A DNA stretch of 64,000 nt from Marinilabilia rubra (GTDB lineage Bacteria > Bacteroidota > Bacteroidia > Bacteroidales > Marinilabiliaceae). Both the position numbers and the translations under genes were made by a program. A model generated the notes under the pieces. It was not told the DNA's origin, ran no database searches, and was given only the letters and a program-made list of their open reading frames with translations. Positions 26,834-35,633 of this stretch are shown in pieces. Location of the stretch: NCBI RefSeq assembly GCF_003121985.1, contig NZ_QEWP01000008.1, positions 186,001 through 250,000 of the forward strand. The letters are read 5' to 3'. The stretch's first letter is position 1. The number at the start of each line of letters is the position of its first letter.

Positions 26834-28702
26834 TTATTTAAGTTCTATTATTCTGGCCGACTTGGCCGGAATTTCAAAACTCTCAAATGACGAAATGTTT
26901 TCTCCGGTCATGACGTCCTTTCCTGAATGGTATTTCTCAAGGATTTCCACAAATCGTTTACCATCGATGGTTCTTGATTCGTCGTTGGAATTGTTCAGCA
27001 TGACCATTACAGCTTCGTCTTCCAGATATCTGAAATAGACGTAAACATTATTCTGAGGCACAAAATGTAACGTTTTACCATAATGGATAGGTTTGCTGGT
27101 TTTGCGGTATTCCAGTATTTTTTTCAAATAATCGTAAATTTCATTTTGCTCCTCAGTCCGGCCGTCCCTGGTAAAGGCGTTGGTCTCATCACCGGCCCAA
27201 CCACCAGGAAAGTCATGACGAATATGCGAGTGTCCCTCATATCCGTTGCCATCCATCAACAATTCTGTGCCATAATACCATTGTGGAATTCCTCTGATAG
27301 TTCCGGTAAAAGCAGTCACCATTTTAAGACTGTTTAAGTCCTTGTTGAGAATGTTGTAGATGCGGCTTACATCATGATTTTCCGGGAATATCACAATGTT
27401 TTGAACATCTGCATAGATGAAATCATTGGCCAAAACATCGTACAAGCGCATGAGACCGTCGCTCCAGCCACCTCCATTTTCATTAAAGGCTTTGTGCATG
27501 GCATCCATTAAAGGAAAGTCCATGATAGATTTTAGATGAGAGTTGAACCCATCACTGTTATTGGCGTCTTTCTGCCAATAGCTGAGCTTGGACGCTTCTC
27601 CAATCCAGCATTCTCCCACAATGTTGAAGTTGGGGTACTCCTGGTTGATGCGTTTGTTCCATTCTGCCATTCCGTATTTATCAGGATACGGATAGGTGTC
27701 CTGTCTTATTCCCTGAAGTCCGGCATATTCAATCCACCAAATGCTGTTCTGAATAAGATAATTGAGCATGAGGTCGTTTTCGAGGTTCAGATCAGGCATA
27801 GCTCTGGCAAACCATCCTTCCGTGGCCAATTTCAGATCGGCTTTAGAGGCATGAGGATCTGAAATAGATGACAAACGGTAGTTGGACTGCACAAAGCTGT
27901 CGTAATTGATCCAATCTTCAGTAGGAAGATCTTCCATCCACCAATGTTTGCTGCCACAGTGATTAAAGATCATGTCTTTGATCACCTTTAAACCCTTTTC
28001 GTTGGCTTTTTGGATGAGTTCTTTATAATCTTCATTGCTTCCAAACCGGGGGTCAACCTGGTAATAATCAGTCGTAGCATAACCATGATAGGAGCCTTCA
28101 GGTTGATTGTTTTCCAGGACAGGATTCAGCCAAATGGCAGTGAACCCCATATCGGCAATGTAATCCAGGTGATCCGAAATGCCTTTTAGGTCACCACCAT
28201 GACGACCATAAGGGGCATCGGGGTCTGCTTCCTCTGCCATGCCATCTACGTTATCGTTATCCGGATTACCATTCGCAAACCGATCAGGCATCAGCAAATA
28301 AATGGCATCGGTGGTGTTGAATCCTTCGCGCATGGCAGATCCTTTGCTGCGTTCCTGAAGCTCAAGGGCCATTGTTCTTTTAACGACCTCACCATCCACA
28401 AAATTGATCTCGACCTCGCCTGGTTTAGCATCCCCGGCAATGCGGATGTCAATAAAGAGGTAATTGGGATTCTCTACTGCTGTCGATTTCTCAATGGTTA
28501 CACCAGTGTGATTGATTTCAGGTCTCAGCAAACCAATATCTTCACTGTATGCCATTACCTGTACTACAGGATTCTTGAAGCCAATCCACCACGATGGTGG
28601 TTCCAGTCGTGGTTTAATTTCGGATTGTGCAAAAGTGTTCAGGGCTCCTGCAGTAATTAAAAAAAACGACAAAAATATGGATACGATATTACTTTTTGAC
28701 AT
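26834..28702 (-). CDS. susA: SusA-like neopullulanase / cyclomaltodextrinase (GH13), exported
   Basis: This 622-residue enzyme has a type I signal peptide (SFFLITAGALNTFA, cleavage near residue 25), so it is probably periplasmic. The N-terminal ~115 residues form the immunoglobulin-like domain of neopullulanases (PSWWIGFKNPVVQVMAYSED). GH13 regions: I, KDMIFNH (Asp243-His248); II, GIRQDTYPY (nucleophile Asp335); III, VGECW (Glu364); IV, ENHD (Asp444). The closest described counterpart is Bacteroides SusA, which degrades imported maltooligosaccharides. Its first 14 nt overlap the end of the GH65 gene, implying translational coupling. Confidence 0.92.
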   Translation of the reverse strand: MSKSNIVSIFLSFFLITAGALNTFAQSEIKPRLEPPSWWIGFKNPVVQVMAYSEDIGLLRPEINHTGVTIEKSTAVENPNYLFIDIRIAGDAKPGEVEINFVDGEVVKRTMALELQERSKGSAMREGFNTTDAIYLLMPDRFANGNPDNDNVDGMAEEADPDAPYGRHGGDLKGISDHLDYIADMGFTAIWLNPVLENNQPEGSYHGYATTDYYQVDPRFGSNEDYKELIQKANEKGLKVIKDMIFNHCGSKHWWMEDLPTEDWINYDSFVQSNYRLSSISDPHASKADLKLATEGWFARAMPDLNLENDLMLNYLIQNSIWWIEYAGLQGIRQDTYPYPDKYGMAEWNKRINQEYPNFNIVGECWIGEASKLSYWQKDANNSDGFNSHLKSIMDFPLMDAMHKAFNENGGGWSDGLMRLYDVLANDFIYADVQNIVIFPENHDVSRIYNILNKDLNSLKMVTAFTGTIRGIPQWYYGTELLMDGNGYEGHSHIRHDFPGGWAGDETNAFTRDGRTEEQNEIYDYLKKILEYRKTSKPIHYGKTLHFVPQNNVYVYFRYLEDEAVMVMLNNSNDESRTIDGKRFVEILEKYHSGKDVMTGENISSFESFEIPAKSARIIELK

Positions 28703-31016
28703 GATACTTAATATTAAGAGGGATGGTGACTGATTTTCCTGCGGGGATGCTTATTTCCTTGTCGTAAAGGGTTAAAGTGGCTTCATCTTTTGCATGAGAG
28801 ATAATCTCTACTTGTTCCTGATCTACCCGTACTTCCAGATCATGTCTGCGGAAACGGATTCTAAAAGAATACTCTTTCCATTGCTCAGGAATAATAGGGT
28901 ACAAACGAAGCTTGCCATCTTTGTAAACGCGCTTGCCACCAAATCCTTCAACTATCGACATCCAGGTGCCGGCCATGCTTGTAATGTGAAGACCTTCGTG
29001 AACCTCTCTGTTATAGTCATCAATGTCCAGACGGCTGGTTCGAAGGTACATTTCATAAGCCTTGTCCAAATCGCCAATGCGGGCAGCCAGTATGTTGTGG
29101 ACGCAAGGGGAAAGCGACGATTCGTGAACCGTGCGGGGTTCATAAAATTTGAAGTTTCTGCGAATAGTTTCAGTATCGAATTCTTCTTCAAATAAGTACA
29201 TTCCTTGCAAAGTGTCTGCCTGCTTGATGAAACAGGAGCGCAAAATCCGGTCCCACGACCAATGCTGATTCAATGGTCGAACCGAAGGACTCAACTCATC
29301 AGCCATGATTTGTTCCTTATCCATAAAGCCATCCTGTTGCAGGAAAACTTCTTCTTCTTCATTGTAAGGCAGATGAATGTTTCCGGCCACTGATTTCCAT
29401 ACGCCCATTTCAGTGGGGGGGTCCATGTTGACTTTTTTAGTGATTTCGCTAAAACGCCCGGGATTGTTCTTTTTAACAATTTCTGATGCCTCCCTTGCAT
29501 AGTTCAGACACCACTGTGCAATTTTATTGGTATACCAATTGTTGTTAACGTTGTTTTCGTATTCGTTAGGGCCTGTAACGCCCAATATCACGAATTTCTT
29601 TTTATCATGAGAGAATGTTGCTCTTTGACTCCAGAACCGGGCGATACCGATTAGTACTTCAAGACCATATTCTTCAAGATATTTCTCATCTCCGGTATGC
29701 CTGATGTAGTTGTGAATGGCAAATGCAATGGCTCCGTTCCGATGAATCTCCTCAAAGGTGATTTCCCACTCGTTGTGGCATTCTTCACCGTTCATAGTTA
29801 CCATTGGATAAAGAGCAGCTCCGTTTGTGAATCCAAGTTTTTCAGCGTTTTCAATGGCTTTCCGGAGATGCTTATAACGGTAAATTAAGAGGTTTCGAAC
29901 CACTTTTTGGGGGGATGTCATCAGGAAGAAAGGGATGCAATAAGCCTCGGTGTCCCAATAGGTACTCCCTCCGTATTTTTCACCGGTAAAGCCTTTTGGA
30001 CCAACGTTGAGACGCTCGTCTTCACCTGTATAGGTCTGATTGAGATGGAAGATATTGAAACGGATGCCTTGCTGAGCTGCGATATCTCCCTTTATTTTAA
30101 TATCGCTGTGCTCCCATATCTCGTTCCAGTGCGCAATTTGCTCTTTCAGGAGAGTGTCATAACCAAGAGTTTTAGCTTCCGAGGCTTTTTTTCTGGCAAC
30201 AGAGAGCAATTCGTCTTTCTCGTGGTTCATAGAATTGGCGACCCCAACATATTTGGTTAAAGAAATTTCTTTTCCTTTAGAGGCCAAAACAGGGATGTGG
30301 TTGCCTGAGTGCAACTCGTCGCTGAAAGGCTGTTCCTCGGAGGCTTCAGCTCCAACCAGTTCTGTTTCCATCGCATAAGAAACCCTGAAATCCAGTTTTT
30401 TGGTCTGGCAAAGCAAGTCTGCCTTATTTAAAACGGCATTGGTTTCCAGAATATTCCAGAATTTCTCATCGTAGTTGGCGTCTTCATTTTCAACATCTCC
30501 ATTAATGTAAGGGGTGAAAATGATTTTACAATCTTCATTGGGAGTCATGGTGTATTTTACGACTCCGGTTTCGGGGCGTTCCATGCTCAGAAACCGATCG
30601 GTTTTTACTGTCAGTCGTTTCCCATTATTAAGTATCACCGAAAATCGACGGCTTAAAACACCATTTTTCATATCCAGGATACGCTCGAAGTTATCCACCT
30701 TTTGCGCTTTAAAGAGATCAAGCATCTCACCGTCAACGGTCACATTAATGCCTATCCAGTTGGGAGAGTTGAGCACTTTTGCAAAGTACTCGGGATATCC
30801 GTTTTTCCACCACCCCACACGGGTTTTGTCAGGATAATAGACTCCTGCTATATAACTGCCTTGCAAAGTAGGACCGCTCCAGGCCTCCTCAAAATTGGCC
30901 CGCTGCCCCATTTGTCCGTTGCCAAGGCTGAAAATACTTTCTGATGCTTTATGGTGATCAGGATCAAATCCTTCCTCTATTATCCGCCACTCGTCTTGCT
31001 TCAAATATTGTTTCAT
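28689..31016 (-). CDS. GH65 disaccharide phosphorylase, probably maltose phosphorylase
   Basis: This 775-residue GH65 enzyme phosphorolyses an alpha-linked glucose disaccharide to glucose and beta-glucose-1-phosphate. It lacks a signal peptide, so it is cytoplasmic. Visible features are the N-terminal FSLGNGQMGQRANFEE, the substrate-binding YGGSTYWDTEAYCIPF (~348-363) and the catalytic acid Glu485 in GVTGPNEYENN. Linkage specificity cannot be read with certainty; maltose is favoured by the neighbouring amylases, pgmB and the permease, with trehalose or kojibiose as alternatives. It lies between pgmB (a hairpin in the gap) and susA (14-nt overlap). Confidence 0.9.
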   Translation of the reverse strand: MKQYLKQDEWRIIEEGFDPDHHKASESIFSLGNGQMGQRANFEEAWSGPTLQGSYIAGVYYPDKTRVGWWKNGYPEYFAKVLNSPNWIGINVTVDGEMLDLFKAQKVDNFERILDMKNGVLSRRFSVILNNGKRLTVKTDRFLSMERPETGVVKYTMTPNEDCKIIFTPYINGDVENEDANYDEKFWNILETNAVLNKADLLCQTKKLDFRVSYAMETELVGAEASEEQPFSDELHSGNHIPVLASKGKEISLTKYVGVANSMNHEKDELLSVARKKASEAKTLGYDTLLKEQIAHWNEIWEHSDIKIKGDIAAQQGIRFNIFHLNQTYTGEDERLNVGPKGFTGEKYGGSTYWDTEAYCIPFFLMTSPQKVVRNLLIYRYKHLRKAIENAEKLGFTNGAALYPMVTMNGEECHNEWEITFEEIHRNGAIAFAIHNYIRHTGDEKYLEEYGLEVLIGIARFWSQRATFSHDKKKFVILGVTGPNEYENNVNNNWYTNKIAQWCLNYAREASEIVKKNNPGRFSEITKKVNMDPPTEMGVWKSVAGNIHLPYNEEEEVFLQQDGFMDKEQIMADELSPSVRPLNQHWSWDRILRSCFIKQADTLQGMYLFEEEFDTETIRRNFKFYEPRTVHESSLSPCVHNILAARIGDLDKAYEMYLRTSRLDIDDYNREVHEGLHITSMAGTWMSIVEGFGGKRVYKDGKLRLYPIIPEQWKEYSFRIRFRRHDLEVRVDQEQVEIISHAKDEATLTLYDKEISIPAGKSVTIPLNIKYHVKK

Positions 31017-31035
31017 CTTTTTCTTTTTTAATGTG

Positions 31036-31083
31036 TTTAGAAAGCTTATTGGGGGAGGGGCTTTGATTTAAAAGCTTTCTAAA
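31036..31083. promoter_or_regulatory. Intercistronic hairpin between pgmB and GH65
   Basis: TTTAGAAAGCTT (31036-31047) is perfectly complementary to AAGCTTTCTAAA (31072-31083), with a 24-nt loop. There is no T tract directly after it in the direction of transcription, so RNA processing or stabilisation is likelier than termination. Confidence 0.6.
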
Positions 31084-31122
31084 ACAACATATTGTCCTTA
31101 CGAATTATATCCCTGGATGAAT

Positions 31123-31767
31123 CTATAACCGGGACAACTTTTCAATATCCATTTCGTGAAGTCCCGGCACCACAAGGTTGGCTTTGCCCAATACTTCAGG
31201 TGATCCAATTCCAACGCATTTCATCCCTCCTGCAAGGGCTGCTTCCACACCTGCTTCAGCATCTTCGAATACCACGCATTCAGACGGAGGGAGATTTAAG
31301 GCTTCAGCCCCTTTTAGAAATACCTCCGGGTCGGGTTTTGCATTGGAAACTTTGGTGCCATCAATAACAGCATCGAACCACGAGGTTAACTCAAGTCTGT
31401 CGAGTATGGTCATGGCATTTTTGCTGGCAGATCCCAGGGCAATTTTTAAGTCGTTGTCTTTGAGTTCTTTGATGAACTTCATGGCTCCAGGCAGTATTTC
31501 ATCGGGAGTCATCTCGAGAATAAATGAGCGGTAGTGTTCATTTTTTCTTTTGGCAAGTTCTTCTTTCTTTTCTTTAGGAAGATCCAAGCCGCCAATTTCC
31601 AGAAGAATATCGAGGGAAGTCATTCGGCTAACCCCTTTAAGGCGTTCATTGTCCTTCTCGGTGAAATCAAATCCCAGTTCGTCTGCAAGGGCTTTCCACG
31701 CAATAAAGTGATAACGGGCTGTGTCCACTATAACGCCGTCCAAATCGAATATACAAGCTTTTATCAT
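31123..31767 (-). CDS. pgmB: Beta-phosphoglucomutase
   Basis: This 214-residue HAD-superfamily enzyme converts beta-glucose-1-phosphate to glucose-6-phosphate. It has the HAD motif I FDLDGVIVDTA with nucleophile Asp8 and acid/base Asp10, the cap-domain signature RLKGVSRMTSLDILLE and the motif III/IV region SNAKPDPEVFLKGAEAL then VFEDAEAGVEAA. It completes the route from GH65-derived beta-G1P to glycolysis. ATG 31767 was chosen because it gives the family N-terminus (MIKACIFDLDG). It begins directly next to the permease stop codon, so the two are coupled. Confidence 0.94.
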   Translation of the reverse strand: MIKACIFDLDGVIVDTARYHFIAWKALADELGFDFTEKDNERLKGVSRMTSLDILLEIGGLDLPKEKKEELAKRKNEHYRSFILEMTPDEILPGAMKFIKELKDNDLKIALGSASKNAMTILDRLELTSWFDAVIDGTKVSNAKPDPEVFLKGAEALNLPPSECVVFEDAEAGVEAALAGGMKCVGIGSPEVLGKANLVVPGLHEMDIEKLSRL

Positions 31768-31768
31768 T

Positions 31769-33112
31769 TTATTCTTCTTTATCTTCAACAAAATAGACTG
31801 AGATAGCCGCAATAAGTAAACTTACTCCTGCGATGATTAATGCATAGATAGCCTGAGAATTGAACAGACTCTTTATAATAGGGCCACTAAATACCCCATT
31901 TACAATTTGAGGTATGGTGATGAAAAAGTTAAAAAGCCCCATGTAAATACCCATTTTTTTAGCAGGAAGAGCTCCTGAAAGAATGGCGTAGGGCATGGAC
32001 AGAATACTTGCCCAGGCTATGCCAATACCAATCATTGGGAAAATAAGAGCGTCCGGGTCATTTATGAAATATATTGAAATAAGTCCTGCAGCTCCGAACA
32101 GCAGAGAAATGGCATGTGTGGTTTTTCTGCTGGTCATTTTGGCGATAAATGGCAACAGGAATGCATAAAGAGCTGCCACGCCATTGTATACGGCAAAAAG
32201 AACCCCCACCCAGTTGCCGGCATCGTTATACAATTCAGAACTGGTGTCGGAAACAGGAAGGTTATATACGTGCTGGGCAATAGCCGGGGTTGTATATACC
32301 CACATGCCAAAAAGAGCCAGCCATGAAAAAAACTGGACAACACCAAGCTCTTTCATGGTACGGGGCATGGCTGCAAAATCTTTGAATATTTGCATAATGC
32401 CATGATCTTTTTCAGCTTTCGCGACTTCTTTGTCTTCCTTTTCTCCTGTATATTCTTCCAGTTCCCGGGGAGAATATTCTTTGGTAGATACCACCGTCCA
32501 TATAATGGAGATGATCAAAACCGCTGCTCCAATGTAGAAGGAATAGACAACATTATCCGGCACGCTCCCTGATGGAGCTACTTTATCGACATTAAACCAT
32601 TCGGCCATGGCATAAGTGATCCAGGAGCCTACCACTGCTCCGACACCGATAAGTGATGATTGAACCGAAAACCCCATAGTTCTTTGGTCTAGAGGTAGTT
32701 TATCTGCCACCAAAGCCCTGAACGGTTCCATTGAAATATTAATGGAGGCGTCCATAATCATGAGTAATCCGGCGCCAACAAACATTGGGGGAATGAGGGC
32801 TGCTAAAATTTCCGCATTGGGCATAAATATTAGGGCGAGAGAAGCGAAAACAGCACCAAAAAGGAAGAATGGGCGGCGACGTCCTAAACGGGTCCAGGTG
32901 CGATCACTGTAATGTCCTACCAATGGCTGAATGAGCATTCCTGTAATGGGCGCAGCAAGCCAGAACCATCCCAGGTGTTCTATGTCAGCTCCAAATGTTT
33001 GTAAAATCCTGCTGGCATTGGCATTCTGAAGTGCAAACCCAAACTGGATGCCCAGGAAACCAATGCTCATGTTCCATATCTGGCGTTTTGTTAAACGAGG
33101 TAATTGTTTCAT
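31769..33112 (-). CDS. MFS sugar permease, probably maltose/maltooligosaccharide importer
   Basis: This 447-residue major-facilitator protein has about 12 membrane segments. It carries the loop motif GHYSDRTWTRLGRRRPFFLFG between helices 2 and 3, like GPH/SLC45-type sugar transporters. A charged cytoplasmic loop around residues 215-245 (EEYTGEKEDKEVAKAEK) separates the two halves. It is the first gene of the leftward operon permease-pgmB-GH65-susA-GH13, so maltose or short maltodextrins are the likely substrate. Family assignment is firm; substrate is inferred from context. Confidence 0.88.
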   Translation of the reverse strand: MKQLPRLTKRQIWNMSIGFLGIQFGFALQNANASRILQTFGADIEHLGWFWLAAPITGMLIQPLVGHYSDRTWTRLGRRRPFFLFGAVFASLALIFMPNAEILAALIPPMFVGAGLLMIMDASINISMEPFRALVADKLPLDQRTMGFSVQSSLIGVGAVVGSWITYAMAEWFNVDKVAPSGSVPDNVVYSFYIGAAVLIISIIWTVVSTKEYSPRELEEYTGEKEDKEVAKAEKDHGIMQIFKDFAAMPRTMKELGVVQFFSWLALFGMWVYTTPAIAQHVYNLPVSDTSSELYNDAGNWVGVLFAVYNGVAALYAFLLPFIAKMTSRKTTHAISLLFGAAGLISIYFINDPDALIFPMIGIGIAWASILSMPYAILSGALPAKKMGIYMGLFNFFITIPQIVNGVFSGPIIKSLFNSQAIYALIIAGVSLLIAAISVYFVEDKEE

Positions 33113-33481
33113 GTTTCTGCTAATTCCTTTAAATCAGAAAATAATTCAGCTTGTTAACGACCCTTAAATTAATAAAGCCGATGGTTTTTAATTGCTGAAT
33201 TTACGTGTCTTTGAAATCCCGACAATTCTAAATATCCGAACCTTATAAAAAGGTTAAAGTTCAGATAGTCTGAATAACACTGGTCAGAAAAAATGACTTT
33301 GGACTGATGTTCTATTAATGAAGTGAACTACGGGGTTTCGGAAATGGGATTCCAAACCTCGTTAAAGGGGGAAATGTCAGGAAATAAAGTTTTATAGATC
33401 AGACCATGTGTGGGGAAAATCTTAGTTCCCCAATGGTTGATTTATAAAATGAATCTCACAGAATTAAAATACGGTACATTG

Positions 33482-33513
33482 CAAATGTAAGCATTCCTAT
33501 CTTTCAAAAGCAA
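33482..33513 (-). promoter_or_regulatory. Predicted promoter of the maltose operon (minus strand)
   Basis: On the minus strand, TTG (33511-33513), a 21-nt spacer and TACATTTG (33482-33489). The predicted start is near 33477. Confidence 0.5.
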
Positions 33514-33570
33514 TATTTCATTTGCTGAAAAATGTGGAAACAGCTTAAAATATCAGGTTTTATCCTATTT

Positions 33571-33582
33571 CAAACGATTGCG
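33571..33582. promoter_or_regulatory. LacI-type operator-like site
   Basis: TCAAACGATTGC, a degenerate form of the palindrome GCAAACGTTTGC found before susC. It lies about 95-105 nt upstream of the predicted operon start. Confidence 0.5.
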
Positions 33583-33624
33583 GTTTTTGTTGAAAAAGTG
33601 ATAAAAAACTGATTGTTAAAAATC

Positions 33625-33636
33625 GCAAACGATTTC
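33625..33636. promoter_or_regulatory. LacI-type operator-like site
   Basis: GCAAACGATTTC, with an intact left half-site GCAAAC. It lies about 150-160 nt upstream of the predicted start of the permease operon. Confidence 0.5.
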
Positions 33637-33819
33637 GGAGCGTTGACTTCCTGGTTAATGAGAGTAATAATTTTACAATATCCAGCGGTTGTTGGAAATG
33701 CTTAAAAGGCAATTTTTATGAATTGTTCAATAATAATATTTTGCTGAGCTCTTTTGAATGGATAAAAATCAATTTTTTATAATTCAGGCACAACTGCAAT
33801 AAAGCTCCGTTTATCAGTA

Positions 33820-33870
33820 TTATATGGTTCGTCTTAAATCTAATATCTAAAAATCTAACGATCTATTGAT
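33820..33870. repeat. Repeat family D, copy 2 (51 bp)
   Basis: This is 49/51 identical to 19977-20027. It lies 98 nt beyond the lacI stop codon in the lacI direction, a position similar to that of copy 1 behind arcA. A 12-nt piece (AACGATCTATTG) recurs at 33891-33902. Confidence 0.75.
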
Positions 33871-33967
33871 ATAAGGGAAGCCTCAGTATTAACGATCTAT
33901 TGTAATAATAGGATAGATGGTAATTTTGGAGTTTCCCGGCTAAAGGAATTTAAAACACAGCTCATTA

Positions 33968-34984
33968 TTATGTGGACTGGCGTTGTTTTAAATTGGGCGT
34001 CAGGACTTTTGTTGAAAAGTTAATTTCTATTCCCGGGTTCTCCAACCTTTGAAGAAGCAACCTCATTGCCTCCCGTCCGGTTTCATAACCTTTCTGCTCT
34101 ACGGTACTTAATGGGGGATAAGCTATGTTGGCATTTGGACCATCTCCAAAGCCAATTACTTTAATGTCCTCCGGAATGCTGTATCCGGCTGATTGGAGGA
34201 CTTGCATAACGGCTATAGCCGTACTGTCATTTACCCCGAAAATACCGGTTATGTGTTTTTCTTTTATGAGTTTGAGCAGATGTTCCTGCATGCTGAATAC
34301 ATAATCTCTTGTGTCGCACTTTACGATTAATTCTTCGTCTACCTCTATGCCGTTTTCATTGAGTGCCTGGATATAGCCTTCTTTTCTTTGTTTGCCAATA
34401 ACAAGGTGTTGAGGAGCAGATAAATGAAGGATTTTTGTGCAGCCTTTTTCTATTAAATGAGACGTAGCAATATTTGCCCCCTTTAAGTCATCAGTAATAA
34501 CACGGTCTGTTTGCAGATCTTCGCATATCCTGTCAAAGAAAACCATGGGGATGCCGTTTTCATAAGCATTTTTCAGATGCGAAAAATCGCGGGTTGTTTT
34601 ACTTACCGAGACTAATATGCCATCTACTCTGTGATCAATTAGAGCTTGTGTGTCAATTACCTCGCGTTGGTAGTTTTCGTTTGACTGGCATATCATAACA
34701 TTATATCCTTCGCCATAGGCCAGATCCTCGATTCCGCTAATCACGGAAGAGAAGAAATGATGGACTATCTCCGGAATAATTAATCCGATGGTGTTGGTTT
34801 TTTGGCGGCGCAGACTTAATGCCAAAGCATTGGGCCGATAATTAACCTTTTCGGCAAAAGTTTTTACGAGCTTCTTGGTTTCTTCATTGATGTCCGGATG
34901 ATCTTTCAACGCTCTGGAGACCGTAGAAGGGGATAATTCAAGAATTCTGGCTATATCTTTTAGTGTTACGTGACTTGACTTCAT
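33968..34984 (-). CDS. LacI-family transcriptional regulator of the starch locus
   Basis: This 338-residue regulator has an N-terminal LacI helix-turn-helix (VTLKDIARILELSPSTVSRA, residues ~6-25), the hinge NYRPNALALSLR, and a periplasmic-binding-protein-like effector domain from ~60 to 330 (TIGLIIPEIVHHFFSSVISG, MVFFDRI, GIFGVNDSTAIAVMQ). It sits between the permease operon and susC and is transcribed away from susC. Operator-like sites flank it on both sides, so it probably controls both arms in response to maltose or a maltooligosaccharide. The classical Bacteroides regulator SusR is of a different type; none is seen here. Confidence 0.93.
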   Translation of the reverse strand: MKSSHVTLKDIARILELSPSTVSRALKDHPDINEETKKLVKTFAEKVNYRPNALALSLRRQKTNTIGLIIPEIVHHFFSSVISGIEDLAYGEGYNVMICQSNENYQREVIDTQALIDHRVDGILVSVSKTTRDFSHLKNAYENGIPMVFFDRICEDLQTDRVITDDLKGANIATSHLIEKGCTKILHLSAPQHLVIGKQRKEGYIQALNENGIEVDEELIVKCDTRDYVFSMQEHLLKLIKEKHITGIFGVNDSTAIAVMQVLQSAGYSIPEDIKVIGFGDGPNANIAYPPLSTVEQKGYETGREAMRLLLQRLENPGIEINFSTKVLTPNLKQRQST

Positions 34985-35284
34985 GTTCCTGTCTATATTA
35001 ATAAAGGTGTTTCCTGGTCGTCAGAGATTAAGATAAGTTATTCCGGTTCTTTTGGGGAATGGATAAAGAGTATCATTGTTTAAATATATAAAAAAGTGTG
35101 GGTATAATATATAAATGTCCTGTATAAACTGATTTATTAAGTGGACGCCCTGATTACTCATTTGTGACATTTTTCTATACTTCCTCTCCGAAATGTAAAT
35201 AAAAGTTAACAGAGTTGTGGATTTCTGAATACTTCAAAATAAGAGAGCAGGATTTACTATCAAATGCCCTTTGTTTATGGTTTC

Positions 35285-35296
35285 GAAAACGATTGC
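35285..35296. promoter_or_regulatory. LacI-type operator-like site upstream of susC
   Basis: GAAAACGATTGC, one complete half-site (GATTGC) and one degenerate half. It lies ~155-165 nt upstream of the predicted susC transcript start. Confidence 0.45.
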
Positions 35297-35336
35297 AGAA
35301 ATAATGCAGAGATGTTGTAAAACAGGCCGTTTTTCT

Positions 35337-35372
35337 GCAAACGATGTCGCAAACGATGCCGCAAACGTTTGC
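35337..35372. promoter_or_regulatory. Tandem array of three 12-bp LacI-type operator units
   Basis: Three units abut exactly: GCAAACGATGTC, GCAAACGATGCC and the perfect palindrome GCAAACGTTTGC. They lie ~80-115 nt upstream of the predicted susC start, outside the promoter core. Confidence 0.7.
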
Positions 35373-35438
35373 AGTGATTTTTGTGTGAAAAGGCAAGAAT
35401 CAATGTTAACAAATGTTTACTCCGGGCGGTTTTATTCA

Positions 35439-35446
35439 TAATTTTG
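35439..35446 (+). promoter_or_regulatory. -7 box TAATTTTG of the susC operon
   Basis: TAATTTTG fits TAnnTTTG. The -33 region at about 35414-35418 is weak (TGTTTA), consistent with a promoter needing an activator. Confidence 0.5.
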
Positions 35447-35633
35447 TAGAGTTAAGAAAAATGATTTTGTCCTGTTTCTAATCGTCTGTTGAAAGTGTAA
35501 CGACATTGTTTAATTGGTAGTTAGTCAGGTTTTTGATTGTTTTTCACAGAAAAAATCCGGTACAGCAAAGGCTTCCAAAAGAGGAAATGCCTAAAAAGAT
35601 GTTTAATCAAGTTTATTTTTAAATTAAGGTTTT

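Larger units (their letters stand above)
33113..33967. other. Regulatory region between the permease operon and lacI
   Basis: This 855-nt AT-rich stretch contains a minus-strand promoter (33482-33513), two operator-like sites (33571-33582 and 33625-33636) and family D repeat copy 2 (33820-33870). No coding frame is credible. The predicted permease leader is ~365 nt long and may hold RNA structure that I cannot resolve by eye. Confidence 0.65.
34985..35633. other. Divergent regulatory region between lacI and susC
   Basis: This 649-nt region contains one single operator-like site, a three-unit tandem operator array, and the susC -7 box. The susC leader is predicted at ~180 nt. The part next to lacI (35040-35150) is very AT-rich with no recognisable element. 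Confidence 0.7.

Noticed and set aside
35337-35372. CRISPR-like tandem repeats
   Set aside because: The three 12-bp units abut without spacers and are operator palindromes beside a LacI gene; no cas genes exist in the window.
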